DNA of 64,000 nt from Molossus alvarezi (lineage: Eukaryota; Chordata; Mammalia; Chiroptera; Molossidae), in the NCBI GenBank assembly GCA_037176705.1, contig JBAWUJ010000118.1:62001-126000 (forward strand). Direction: 5' to 3'. Shown in pieces: positions 24,062 to 37,300 of this stretch; within the stretch, counting starts at the first letter, position 1; each line of letters starts with the position of its first letter. The position numbers were made by a program, and so were the translations under genes. The notes beneath the pieces were generated by a model. That model was not told where the DNA came from and did not search any database. It saw nothing but the letters and a program-made list of their open reading frames with translations.

Positions 24062-27000
24062 ACCTTCCTTGAAACAGTAGCGAGTTCTTTCCATGGAACA
24101 CTAGATAGTTTCCGCCATGGTTCACTAGCTAGTACTTTCCATGGAATACTAGCTGGTTCCTTCCCTGGAACACTAACTAGTTCCTTTCCTGGACCACTAG
24201 CTTTTTCCTTTCATGGAACATTAAGTAGTTACTTCCATGAAAACCTAACTATTTTCTTCCATGGAAATCTATTTCGTTCCATAGCACACCAGCTAGATAC
24301 TTCAATTGAACACTATATATTTTTTTCTATGGAATAATATTTTATTCCTACCATGGAACAATTACTTGCTCTTTCCATTGAACACCAGCTACTTCCTTCC
24401 ATGGAACAGTACCTATTTCCTTCCATGGAACACTAAGTTGTTTTTTCCACGCAACACTAAGTAGTTTCTTCCATGGAACACTAGCTAGTTCCTCCCATTG
24501 TACACTAAGTAGTTCCTTCCATGGAACACTAAGTAGTTTTTTCAATGAAACACAACTTGTATTTTCCATGGAACACTAGTTAGTTCCTTCCATGAAACTA
24601 TACATAGTTCCTTCCATGGAACACTAAGTAGTTCTTTCTATGGAACACAAAGTAGTTTCTTTCCTGGAACACTGGCTAGATTCTTCGAATGAACACTAGC
24701 CAGTTCCTTCCATGAAACAATAAGAAGTTCCATCCATGGAACACTATGTACTTCCTTCCAAAGAACAGTAGCTAGGTCCTTCTATGGATCACTAACTAGT
24801 TTCTTCCATGGAACACTAATGAGTTCCTTCTATGGAACACTAGCTAGTCTCCTCCATGGAACACTAAGTAGTTCCTTTCATGGAACACTAAGTAGTTCCA
24901 TCCATGGAACAGTAACTAGCTTTATCCATTGAACGCTATTTAGTTCCTTCCATTGAACTCTAAGTTTATTCTTCTATTAAACATTAAGTAATTCCTTCCA
25001 TGGAACATTACGTTGTTCCCTCCATGAAACACAAAGTAGTTTCTTCAATCGTATACTATCTATTTTTTTCCATTGAACACTGGCAGTTTTTTTTCCAGTT
25101 AACAGTAAGTAGTTCATTCAATGGAACACTAGGTATATCCTTCCATAAAACATTAAGTAGCTCCTTCCAAGGATCACTATATAGTTCCTTCCATGGAACA
25201 CTAAGTAGTTCTTCTATGGAACTCTAAGTAGTTCCTTCCATGGAACACTAGCTAGTTCCTTCCATAGAATGGTAGCTAGTTCCTTCCATGAAACACTAAG
25301 TAGTAATTACCATTCAACACTAAGTAGGTTTTTTTACAGAACACAACAAGAACCTTCCATAAAACACTAGCTAGTTTTTTCCATGAAACACTAAGTAATT
25401 CCCTCGATGGAACACTAAGAAGTTCTTTCCATGGAACACTAGCTTGTTCCTTCCATGGAACAATAGCTAGATACATCTGTGGAACACTAGCTACTTCCTT
25501 CCATGGAACTCTAGCTAGTTCCTACCATGGAACACTATCTAGCTTCTCCCATGGAACACTAGCTATTTCCTTCTATAGAACACTAGCTAGTTTTTCCATG
25601 GAACAAAAAGTACTTCCTTCCAAGCAACACTAAGTAATTTTTTCTATGGAACACTAGCTATTTTCCTCCATGGAACACTTAGTAATTCCTTCCACTGAAC
25701 ACCAACTTGTTCCTTTCATGGAACACTAGCTAGTTACTTCTGTTTAACTCTAGGTATTTCCGTCAATGGAAAACGAAGTAGTTGTTTCCTTGGAACACTA
25801 GCTAGTTCGATCAATGGAACACTAGCTAGTTTATTCTATGTAACATTAGCTAATTATTTCCATGAAACTCTAAGTAGTTCCTTCCATGTAACACTGAGTA
25901 GTTCCTTCCATTGAACACTAACGAATTGCTTCCAAGGAACACTAGTAGTTTCTTCCATGGAACACTAAGTAATTTCTTTCATGAAACACTAGCTAGTTCC
26001 ATCCATGGAGCACTAAGGAGTTCCCTTCCATGTAACACTATGTACTTCCTCCCATTGAACACTAGTTAGTTCCTGCGAGAGAACACTAAGTAGTGCCTTC
26101 CATGGAACATTAAATAGTTACTTCCATGAAACTCTAAGTAGTTTCTTCCATGGAAAACTTGCTAGTTCCTTCCATAGAACACTAAGTAGTTCCTTCCATG
26201 GAACACTAAGTACTTACTTCCATTGGACACTAGCTAGTTCCTGCCATAGAACACTAATGAGTTTCTTTAATGGAACACTAACTATACCTTTTATGGAACA
26301 CTAGATAGTTCTATCCATGGAACACTAGCTAGTTCCTTCCATGGAACACTATCTAGTAGTTTGTTTTCTGAAACATGAGCTAGTTCCTTCCATGGAAAAC
26401 AAGCTAGTTCTTTCCATGGTACACTAGATAATTCCGTCCATGGAACACTAGCTAGTTTCTTCTGAGAAACACTAGCTAGTTCTTTCCATGGAAAACTATC
26501 TATTTCCTCCATGGAACTTAAGCTAGATCTTTTCATGGAACACTACATAGTTAGTTCCATAGATCACAAGCTAGCTCCTTCCATGGAATATTAGCTAGTT
26601 CATTCCCTGGAACACTAGCTAGTTCTTTTTCTGGAACACTACCTAGTTTCTTCTCTGAAACACTAAGTAGATCATTCCTTGAAACACTAACTAGTTCTTT
26701 TCCTGAAATACTACCTAGTTACTTCCATTGAATATTAAAGTTACTTCCATGAAAACCTAAGTAGTTTCATCCATGGAAAACTAGCTAGTTTTTTGCATGG
26801 ATCACTATTTATTGCCTTGCATGGAACACTAACTAGTTTCTACCATGGAACACTAGCTTATTCCCTCCATGGAACAGTAAGTAGATTTTTCCTGGAACAC
26901 TAATTAATTTCTTTTATGGAACACTAGCTACTTTCTTCCAAGGAACATTAAGTAGTTCTTTCCTTGGAACTCTATGTGATTCCTTCCATTGAACACTAAC

Positions 27001-30000
27001 TTGTTCCTTCCATGGAACTCAAGCTAGTTCCTTCCATGGAACACTAAGTAGTTCCTTCCATAGAACACTAAGTACTTCCTTCAACGAAACACTAAGTAGT
27101 TCCTTTCCTGGGACACTAGCTGGTTCCTTCCATGGAACACTAGCTATTTCCTTCCCTGGAACACTAGACATTTTCTTCCATGACACATTAGTCCGTTCCA
27201 TCCATGGAATACTAGCTAGTTCCTTTTTTGAAACACTAGCTAGTTCTTTCTTTGGAGCACTAACCAGTTCCTTCCTTAGAACACTAATTACTTCCATTTA
27301 TGGAACACTAGCTAGTTCCTGCCATAGAACACTAACGAGTTTCTTCCATGGAACACTAACTATTTCTTTCCATGGAACACTAGATAGTTCTATCCATGGG
27401 ACACTAGCTAGTTCCTTCCATGGAACACTAGCTAGGTTTTTCCATGGAGCACTAAGTAGTTCCTTCCATGGAACAATAAGTAGTTCCTTCCCTGAAACAC
27501 TATCTATTTCCTTTCTTGAAACACAAGCTAGTTCCTTCCATGGAACATTAAGTAGTTACTTCCATGGAACATTAAGTAGTTACTTCCATGATACCCTAAG
27601 TAGTTTCTTCCATGGAAAACGAGCTAGTCCCTTCCATGGAACACTATTTAGTTTCTTGCATGGAACACTAACTAGTTTCTTCCACTGAACACTAACTAGT
27701 TCCTTCCATGGAACACTAGATACTTTCTTCCATGGAACACTAATTAGTTCCTCCCATGAAACCCTAGCTAATTTCTTCCATGGAACACTAGCTAGTTCCT
27801 TCCATGAAAAACTACCTTGTTCCTGTCATCAAACAGTAAGTAGTTCCTTACATGGAACATTAAGAAGTTTCTTCCATGGAACACTAAGTAGTTCCTTCCA
27901 TGGAACACTAGCTAGTTCCTCCCATTGCCCAGTAGCCAATCCATTCCATGGAATACTAACATGTTTCTATTATGGAACACTAACTAGTTGTTTCCATGGA
28001 ACATTAGCTTGTTGTTTCCATGGAACACTAGCTATACCACTCCATGGAACACTAAGTAGTTCCTTCCATAGAAAACTAAGTAGTGCCATCCATGGAACGC
28101 TAACTTGTTTTATCTGTTGAACACTAGCTAGTTCCTTCCATGGAACACTAGCTACTTTCTTCCATGGAACACTAATTAGTTCCTCCCATGAAACACTAGC
28201 TAATTTCTTCCATGGAACACTAGCTAGTTCCTTCCATGAAAAACTACCTTGTTCCTGTCATCAAACAGTAAGTAGTTCCTTACATGGAACATTAAGAAGT
28301 TTCTTCCATGGAACACTAAGTAGTTCCTTCCATGGAACACTAGCTAGTTCCTCCCGTTGCCCAGTAGCCAATCCATTCCATGGAATACTAACTTGTTTCT
28401 ATTATGAAACACTAACTAGTTGTTTCCATGGAACACTAGCTAGACCCCTCCATGGAACACTAAGTAGTTCCTTCCATAAAAAACTAAGTAGTGCCATCCA
28501 TGGAACGCTAACTTGTTTTATCTATTGTACACTAGCTAGTTCCTTCCATGGAACACTAGCTACTTTCTTCCATTGAAGAATAGCTAGTCCGTCCATGTAA
28601 CACTACGTTGTTTTTTCCATGGAATACTAACTATTTTGTTCCAAGGAACACTAGCCTGTTTCTTCCATGGAGCACTAAGTAGTTCCATCCATGGAACACT
28701 AGATAGTTCTTCGTATTCCTTTAATGAAACAATAGCTAGTTACTTTTTTGGAACTCTAGCTAGATCCTTCCATGGAAAACTAGGTAGTTCTTTCCATGGA
28801 ACCATAAGTAGTCCCTTCCGTAGAACACTAGGTAGTTCCATCCATGGCACACTATCTAGTTCCTTCCATAGAACACTAGCTAGTTTCTTCCAAAAAACAC
28901 TATGTAGTTTTTTTCATGGAACACTGGCTAGATACCTCAATGGAACACTAGATAGTTTCTTCCATGGAACATTAAATAGTTCTTTCCATAGAACCCTAAG
29001 TAGTTTCTTTCATGGAACACTAGATAGTTATTTCTATTTCCTTCAATGGAACACTCGTTAGTTCCATCCTAGAAACTCTAGCTTGTTCCTTGCATAAAAC
29101 ACTAAGTTGTTCCCTCCATGTAACACTAAGTATTTCTTTCAATGAAACACAGGCTAGATTCTTCCATGGAACACTAAGTTGTTCCCTCCATGGGACACAT
29201 ACTATTTTCTTCAATAGAACACTATCTAGATCCTTCCATAGAACACTAAGTAGTTCCTTCCATGGATCATTAAGTAGTTCCTTCCATGGAACACTAAGTA
29301 GTTCCTTCCATGGAACACTAGCTGGTTTCTTACATGAACCACTAGCTAGTTCCTTCCGTGGAAAACTAAGCAGTTCCTTCCATTGAACAGTAAAAGTTCT
29401 TTCCATGGAAAAGTAACTAATTCCTTCCAAGGAACACTAGCTAGTTCCTTAAATGAAACACTCGGTAGTTCCTTCCATGGAACACTAAGTAGTTCCTTCC
29501 ATGCAACAGAAGTAGATTCTTCCATGGAACACTAGCTAGTTCCTTCCATGGAACACTAAGTAGTCCCTTCCATAGAACACTAAGTATTTCCTTCCATGGA
29601 ACACTATATTGTACCTTCCATGGAACACTAGATAGTTCCTTCCATAGAACACTAAGTAGTTCCTTCCATGAACAGCTAGGTAGTTCCTTCCTTGGAACAC
29701 TACCTAATTCCTTCCAAGGAATACTAGATAGTTTTATTCCATGGAACACTAGATAGTTCCTTCCATGGATCACTAGCTTGTTTCTTCCATAGAATACTTG
29801 CTACTTTCTTTCCCGGAAAACTAGCTAGTTATTTCCATGGAACACTAACTAGTTCCTTTCCTCGAACAGTAGCTGGTTCCTTCCATGGAACATTAAGTAG
29901 TTACTTCCATGAAACCATAAGTAGTTTATTCTATGTAAAACTAGTTGGTTCCTACCATGGAACACTATTTAGTTCCTTGCATGGAACACTAATTAGTTTC

Positions 30001-33000
30001 TTAGATGGAACGCTAACTAGTTCCTTCCATGGAACAGTAGCTATTTTCTTCCATGGAACACTAAGTAGTTCTTTTCATGGAACACTAACTAGTTTCTTAA
30101 AAGGAACACAAGCTAGTTTCTTCCATGAAACACTAAGTAGTTCCTTCCATGGAACACTAGCTAGTTCTAGCTAGTTCCTTCCATGGAACATTAATTCCAT
30201 TGAAATCTAGCTAGATCCTTCCATGGAAAAATTAGTAGTTCTTTCCAAGGAACACTATGTAGCTCCTTCAGTAAAACACATACTAGTTTAATTCATGGAA
30301 CACTAGCTAGTACCTTCCATGGAACAATAGCTAATTTTTCCCATGGTACTCTAAGTAGTTCCTTCCAAGGAACACTAATTAGTTTCTTCCAGGGAACATT
30401 AGCTATTTCGTTCCATAGAACACTAAATAGTTCCATCCATGGAAAACTAAGTAATTCCATCCATGAAACACTAGCTAACTCTATTCATGGAACACTAAGT
30501 ACTTCCTTCCATCGAACACTAAGTAGTTCCTTCTATGGAACACTAGGTAGTTCCTTCAATGGAACAGTAGCTTGTTTCTTCCATGGAACACTAAGTAGTT
30601 TCTTCCCTGGAACACTAAGTATTTTTTTTTTTTCATGCAACACAAGCTAGATCCTTCCATGGAACACTAGTTAGTTCCTTCGACATAACACTAAGTAGTT
30701 CCTTCCATGGAACAGTAGCTAGATACATCCCTGGAAAACTAGCTAGTTTCTTCCATGGAACACTAGATAGTTCCTACCATAAAACACTAACTAGCTTTTT
30801 GCTTGGAACACTAGCTAGTTACTTCCATGGTACACTAGCAAGATCCTTCTATGGAACACTAAGTAGTTTTTTTTTTTATGCAACAATAAGTAGTTTCTTC
30901 TGTAGAAAACTAGCTGGATTCTTCCCTGGTACATAAAGTGGTTCCTTTCATTGAACACTAAGTATTTACTTCCATGGAACACTAGCTAGTTCTTTACATG
31001 TAACACTAGCTACTTTCTTCCATGTTACACCAGCTAGTTTCTTCATGGAACACTAACAAGTTCCTTCCATGGAGCAGTAAGTTGTTCCTTCCATGAATCA
31101 CTAAGTAGTTTCTTCCATGGAACACTATGTAGTTCCTCCATGGAATACTAGCTTTTTTAATTCATAGAACACTAAGTATACGAGCTAGTTCCTTCCAAGG
31201 AACACTAGCTATTTTCTACAATAGAACCCTAAGAAGTTTCTTACATGAAACACTAGCTAGTTTTTTCCATGGATCACTAGCTAGTTCCTTCCATGGAACA
31301 ATACCTTGTTCATTCCATGGAACACTAATAAATTCCGTTCATGAAACACTTGCTAGATCTTTCCATGAAACACTAAGTATTTCTTTCCATGGAACACTAA
31401 GTATTTCATTCCATGGATCACTAAGTATTTCCTTCCATGGAACTTAGCACGTTTCTTCCATGGAAAATTATGTAGTTCTTTACATGGAACAAGAAGTATT
31501 TCCTTCCTTGGAACACTATATAGTTCCTTCCATAGATTTCTAGCTATTTCCTTCCATGGAACACTAGTTTATTTTTTCCATGTAACTCTAAGTAATTCCT
31601 TCCATGAAACACTAAGTAGTTCCTTCCATGGAACACTAGAGTATTCCTTCCATTCAATATTAAATAGTTCCTTCCATGAAACACTAGAGTATTCCTTCCA
31701 TGGAACACTAAGTAGTTTCTTTCTTGGAACACTAAGTAATTCCTTCCATGAAACACTAGGTAGTAACATCCAAGGAACACTAAGTTGTACCTTCCATGAA
31801 ACACTAAGTAGTTCCTTCCTTGGAACACTAAGTACTTCCCTCCATGTACCACTAGCAAGTTCTTTCCATGGAACAATAAGTATTTCCTTTCATGGAACAC
31901 TAAGTAGTTCTATTTATGGAGCACTTGCTAGTTCCTTCCATCAAACAGTAGCTAGTTCCTTCCATGGAAAAATAAGTAGTTCCTTCCATGGAACACTAAG
32001 TATTTAAAAAAAACAAAAAACACTAGCTAAATCCTTCCATGAAACACTACCTAGTTCCTTCCATGAAACACTAGGTAGTTCCTTCCATGAAACACTAGCT
32101 AGATACATAAATGGAACATTAGCTAGTTTCTTCAATGGAATACTAGCTAACTCTTTTCATGAAACACTAAGTAGTCCTTCCATGAAACACTAAGTAGTTT
32201 CTTCTATGGAACACCAGCTAGTTTCTTCTATGGAACACTAAGTATTTTCTCCATAGAACACTAAGTAGTTCTTTCCATGGAACAATAAGTGGTTTCTTCC
32301 CTGGAACACTAGCTAGTTTCTTCCATGTAACACTAGCTATTTCCTTCCATGGAACACTAGATAGTTTTTTCCTTGGAACGCTAGCTAGTACCTTCCTTGG
32401 AACACTAGCTAGTTCCTTCCATGGAAAACTAGCTAGTTCCTTCCATGGAACACTAAATAGTTTCTGCCATGGTTCAGTAGCTAGTTCCTTCCATGGAACA
32501 CTACGTAATTCCTTCCATGAAACACTAGCTTGTTCCATGCATGGGACACTAAGTAGATCCTTTCATGGAAAACTAAGCAGTTCCTTCCATGGAACACTAG
32601 CTAGTTTCTGACATGGAACACTACTAGTTCCTTCCATGGAAGACTAAGTAGTTCCTTTCATGGACACTAAATAGTTCCATCAATGGTACACTAGCTAGTT
32701 TATCCCATGTAACAGTGGCTTGTTCCTTCCATGGAACACTAAGTAATTTAATCCATGGAACACTAAGTAATTTTTTTAAGGAACTCTAACTAGAATCTTC
32801 AATGGAACACTAGTTAGTTCCTTCAATAGAACCCTTAGTATTTCTTTATATGGAACACTAGCTAGTTACTTCCATGGACCACTGAGTAGTTCCTAACATG
32901 GAACACTAGCAAGTTCTAACTAGTTTCTTTCATGGAACACTAGCTACTTACTTCCGTGGAACTCTTTCTAGTTCCTTCCAAGGGAAAAAAAGTAGTTCCT

Positions 33001-34325
33001 TCCATGGAATACTAAATAATTTTATCCATGGAACACTAACGTGTTCCTTCCATGCTGCACTAGCTAGTACCTTCATGGAATACTAAGTAGTTCCTTCTAT
33101 AAAACACTAAAGAGTTTTTTCCATGAATCACTAAGTAGATCCTTCCATGGAACACTAAGTATTTTATACCCTGGAACAGTAGCTAGAACCTTCCTCTGAA
33201 CACCAGCTAGTTCTTTCCATGAAACACTAGACAGTGCCTTCCTTAGAACATTATCTAATTTTATCCTTGGAACACTAGCTAGTTTAAGCCATGAAACACT
33301 AGCTACTTCCTACTATGGAACACTAAGTAGTTCCTCCATGGAACACTAAGTAGTTTCTTCTCTGGAACACGAGCTCGTTCCTTCCATTGAACAATAGGTA
33401 GTTCCTTCTCTGGAACACTAGCTCGTTCCTTTCTTGGAACACTAACTACTTCCGTCTCTGGAACACTAGTAGTTCCTCCCCTGGAACACTGGTTAGTTCC
33501 TACCATGGAACACTAGCTACTTCATTCCATGGAACACTACGTAGTTCTATCCATGGAACACTAAGTAGTTCCTTCCATGGAACACTAGCTAGTTCTATCT
33601 AGTTCCTTCCATGGAACACTAAGTAGTTCCTTCCATGGATAACTAGCTAGATACTTCCAATGGAACACTAGCTAATTCCTTCCATGGAAAATTAAGTATT
33701 TACTTCCATGAAACCCTAAGTAGTTTCTTTCATGGAAAACTAGCTAGGTCCTTCCATGGAACACTAGTTTATTGCATGGATCAGTAACTAGTTTCTTCCA
33801 TGGAACACTAACTAGTTCCTTCCAGGTAACACTAGCTAGTTCCTTCCATGAAACATTAGCTACTTCTTTCCATGTAACACTAAGTAGTTCTTTCTATGGA
33901 ACACTAACTAGTCCCTCCCAAGGAACATTAGCTAGTTCCTTCCATGAAACACTTGCTAGTTTCCTCCATGGAACAGTAAGTAGTTCCTTTTATGGAATAC
34001 TAGCTAGATCCTTTCATGGAACACTAAGTATTTCCTTTCATGGTACATTAAAAAGTTCCATCCATGGAAGACTAAGGAGTTCCTTCCATGGAACACTACC
34101 TATTTTCTTCTATAGAACACTAAGTAGTTCCTTCCATGGAACATTTACTAGTTTCTTCGATAGAACATTAACTAGCTTTTTCCATGGGAAACTAGCTAGT
34201 TCCTTCCATGGAATACTAGCTGGTTCTTTCCATGGAGCACTAAGTAGTTTCTTCATTGGAACACTAAGTATTTCCTTTCATGGAACACTAGCTACTTCCT
34301 TCCATGAAACATTTAGTAGTTATTT
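24062..34325 (-). repeat. 24-bp satellite array, block 4, reverse orientation
   Basis: About 10.3 kb of uninterrupted reverse monomers. The composite landmark seen in other blocks recurs near 24225, 26735, 27575, 29895 and 33695. A related pair near 26240 and 27318 is about 1,078 bases apart, close to 45 x 24. Long T or A runs at about 30620-30632 and 32006-32020 look like slippage inside monomers. Open frames of up to 189 codons here are by-products of the 24-base period. There are no genes. Confidence 0.93.
27721..28570 (-). repeat. Tandem higher-order repeat, two copies of 432 bp (18 monomers)
   Basis: The stretch beginning TACTTTCTTCCATGG at 27721 is repeated at 28153, exactly 432 bases (18 x 24) later, with the same order of rare variants, such as CATTGCCCAGTAGCC at 27924 and its near copy at 28356. 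Near its end the second copy lacks one monomer, and the spacing falls to 408 bases (17 x 24) at the GAACGC landmark (28095 and 28503). The copies are nearly identical, so the duplication is young compared with the rest of the array. Confidence 0.9.
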
Positions 34326-34333
34326 CCATGGAA
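34324..34333. other. Satellite orientation switch, reverse to forward
   Basis: An intact TTCCATGGAA dyad joins reverse monomers on the left to forward monomers on the right, so a 3-bp linker lies on both sides. No other sequence lies at the junction. Confidence 0.85.
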
Positions 34334-37300
34334 AGATATAGCTTGTGTTCCATGGAAGGAACAAGCTAGTTTTCCAGGAAAGGAACTGTTAGTGTTCCAA
34401 GGAATGAAATACTTAGTGTTCCAGAGAAGGAACTAGTTAATTTTCCGGGGGAGGGAACTAGCTAGTGTTCCATGGAAGGAACAAGCTTGTGTTCCAGGAA
34501 AGAAACTACTTAGTGTTCCAGGGAACGAAATACTTAGTGTTCCAGAGAAGGAACTAGTTAATTTTCTGGTGAAGGAACTAGCTAGTGTTCCATGGAAGGA
34601 ACTAGCTAGTTTTCCATGGAAGGAACTAACTAGTGTTCCATAGAAAAAACTAGCTAGTGTTCCATGGTAGGAATTATCTAGTGTTCAATGGAGGAACTAG
34701 CTAGTATTCCATGGAAGGAACTCGCTACTGTTCCAGGGAACAAACTACTTAGTATTCCATAGAAAGAAGTACTTAGTGGTACATTTAAGGAACTACTAAG
34801 TGTTCCATGGAAAAAACAATCTAGTGGTCCATGGAAGGAACTAACTTGTGTTCCATGGAAGGAACCAGTTAATGCTTCATGGAAAGATCTATTTAGTGTT
34901 GCATGGAAGAAACTACTTAGGTTCCATGGAAAGAACTAGCTAGTGTTTCATGGATAGAACTAACTTGTGTTCCATGGACGGAACTCGCTAGTGTTCCATG
35001 GAAAGAATTACTTAGTGTTCCATGGAAGGAACTACTTAGGGTTCCATGGAAGAAACCGAACCAGCTAATGCTTCAAGGAAAAAGCTACTTAGTGTTCCAC
35101 GGAAATAACTAGTTAATGTTCAAGGGAAAAAATTACTTAGTGTTCCACAGAAGGGTCTAGTAATGTGTCATGGAGGAAATACTTACTGTTCCATGGAATG
35201 AACTTGCTAGTGTCCAAGTAATGAACTAGCTAGTGTTTGTGGAAGAAACTAGCTAGTGTTCCATGGAAGAGACTATTCAGTGTTCAATGGAAAGAATACT
35301 TAGTTTTCTAGATAAAAAATAGTTAGAGTTCCAATAAAGGAACTAACTAGTGTTCCATGAAAAAAAATTAGCTATTGTTCCAAGGAACAAACTAGCTACT
35401 GTTTCATGTAAAGAAATACTTAGTGTCCAAGGAAAAAACTAGATAGTGATCCATGAAAGAAACTAGCTAGACTTCCATGGAAGAAACTACATAGTTTTCC
35501 ATGGAAAGAAATTCTTAGTGTTCCATGGAAGGAAATAGCTAGTGTTGCATGAAAAAAACGAATTAGTGTTCCATTGAAAGAACACGCTAGTGTTCCATGG
35601 ACGAAACTAGACCGTGTTCAATAGAAGAAACTACTTAGTGATCTATGGAAGGATATAGCTAGTGTACTTTGGAAGGAACTACTTCGTGTTCCATGGAAGA
35701 AACTTGCTGGTGTTGCATGCAAAAAACTACTTAGAGTTCCATGGAAGGAACTAGCTAGTGTTCAATGGAGGGAACTAGCGAGTGTTCCATGGATGGAACT
35801 AACTAGTGTTCCATGGAAGGAACTACTTACTGTTCCATAGAAGGAACTAGCTAGTGTTCCATGGAAGAAAGTAGGTAGGGTGCCATGGAAGGGAATAATA
35901 AGTCTTCCATGAAAGTAATACTTAGTTGTTAATGGAAAAAACTAATTAGTGTTTCATGCAAGGAACTAATTAGTGTTCCATGTAAGAAACTAGCTAGTGT
36001 TTCATGGAAGGAACTAGCTAGTGTTTCTTGGAAGGAACTAGCTTGGTTCCATGGAAACAACTAGCTAGTGTTTTATGGAAAGAACTAGCTTGTGTTTCAT
36101 GGAAGTAACAAGCTAGTGTTCCACGAAGGAGCTAGCGAATGTTCAGGGTAAAACAACTTAGTGTTTCATGGAAGGAATTACTTAGTGTTCCATGGAAGGG
36201 ACTACTTTGTGTTCCACGGAAGAACTACTTAATGTTCCATAGAAAAAATCGGCTAGTGTTCCATGGAAGGAAAAAGTTAGTGTTCCATGGAAGAAACTAC
36301 TTAGTGTTGCATGGAAAATACTGCTTAGTGTTCCATGGAAGGAACTAGCTACTGTAACATGGAAGGAACTAGCTAGTGTTCCATAGAAAGAACTACTTAT
36401 TGTTCAATGGAAGGAACTACATAGTGTTCCATGGAAGGAAGTACTGAGTGTACTATTGAAGGATCCAGTTGGTGTTCCATGGAAGAAACTACTTAGTGTT
36501 TTATAGAAAGAACTACTTAGTGTACTATTGGGGATATAGCTAGTGTTCCATGGAAGAAACTACTTAGTGTTGCATGGAAAATACTACTTAGTGTTCCATG
36601 GAAGGACCTCGCTAGTGTTCCATGGAAGTATCTAGCTAGAGTTCCATGAAAGTAACAACTTAGTGTTTCATGAAATTTACTAACTAATGTTCCATGGAAG
36701 GATTAACTAGTGTCCAATAAAAAAACTACTTAGTGTTCAATGGAAGAAACTACTTAATTTTCCATGGAAGGGACAAGCTACTGTAACATGGAAGGAATGA
36801 GCTAGTGTTACATAGAAGGAACTACTTAGTGTTCAATGGAAGGAACTACTTAGTATTCCATGCAAGAAAGTACTTAGTGTTCCATGGAAGGAACTAATTA
36901 ATGTTCCATTGGAAGAAACTGCTTAGTGTTCCATGGAAGAAACTACCTAGTGTTCCATGGCAGGAACTACTTAGTGTTCCATGGATGGAACTAATTAGTG
37001 ATCTGTAGAAGGAACTACTTAGTGTAACGTGGAAGAAACTACGTAGTAATCCATAGAAGGAACTACTTAGTGTTCCATGGAAGTAACGACTTAGTGATAC
37101 ATAGAATGAACTTCTTTGTCTTTCATGGAAGGAACTACTTTGTCTTCCACTGAAGGAACTACTTAGTGTTCCTTGGGAGGCACTAGCTAGTGATTCATGG
37201 AATAAGATAGTTATTGTTCCATAGTAGGAACTAGCTATTGTTTCATGGAAGGAACAAGCTAGTGTGTCATGGAAGTATCTAGCTAGTGTTTCATGGAATG

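Noticed and set aside
26240..27430. Third clean higher-order repeat with spacing near 45 monomers
   Set aside because: Similarity is clear only over about 115 bases at each end (26240-26355 and 27318-27430); I cannot show by eye that the whole 1,078-base interval repeats.
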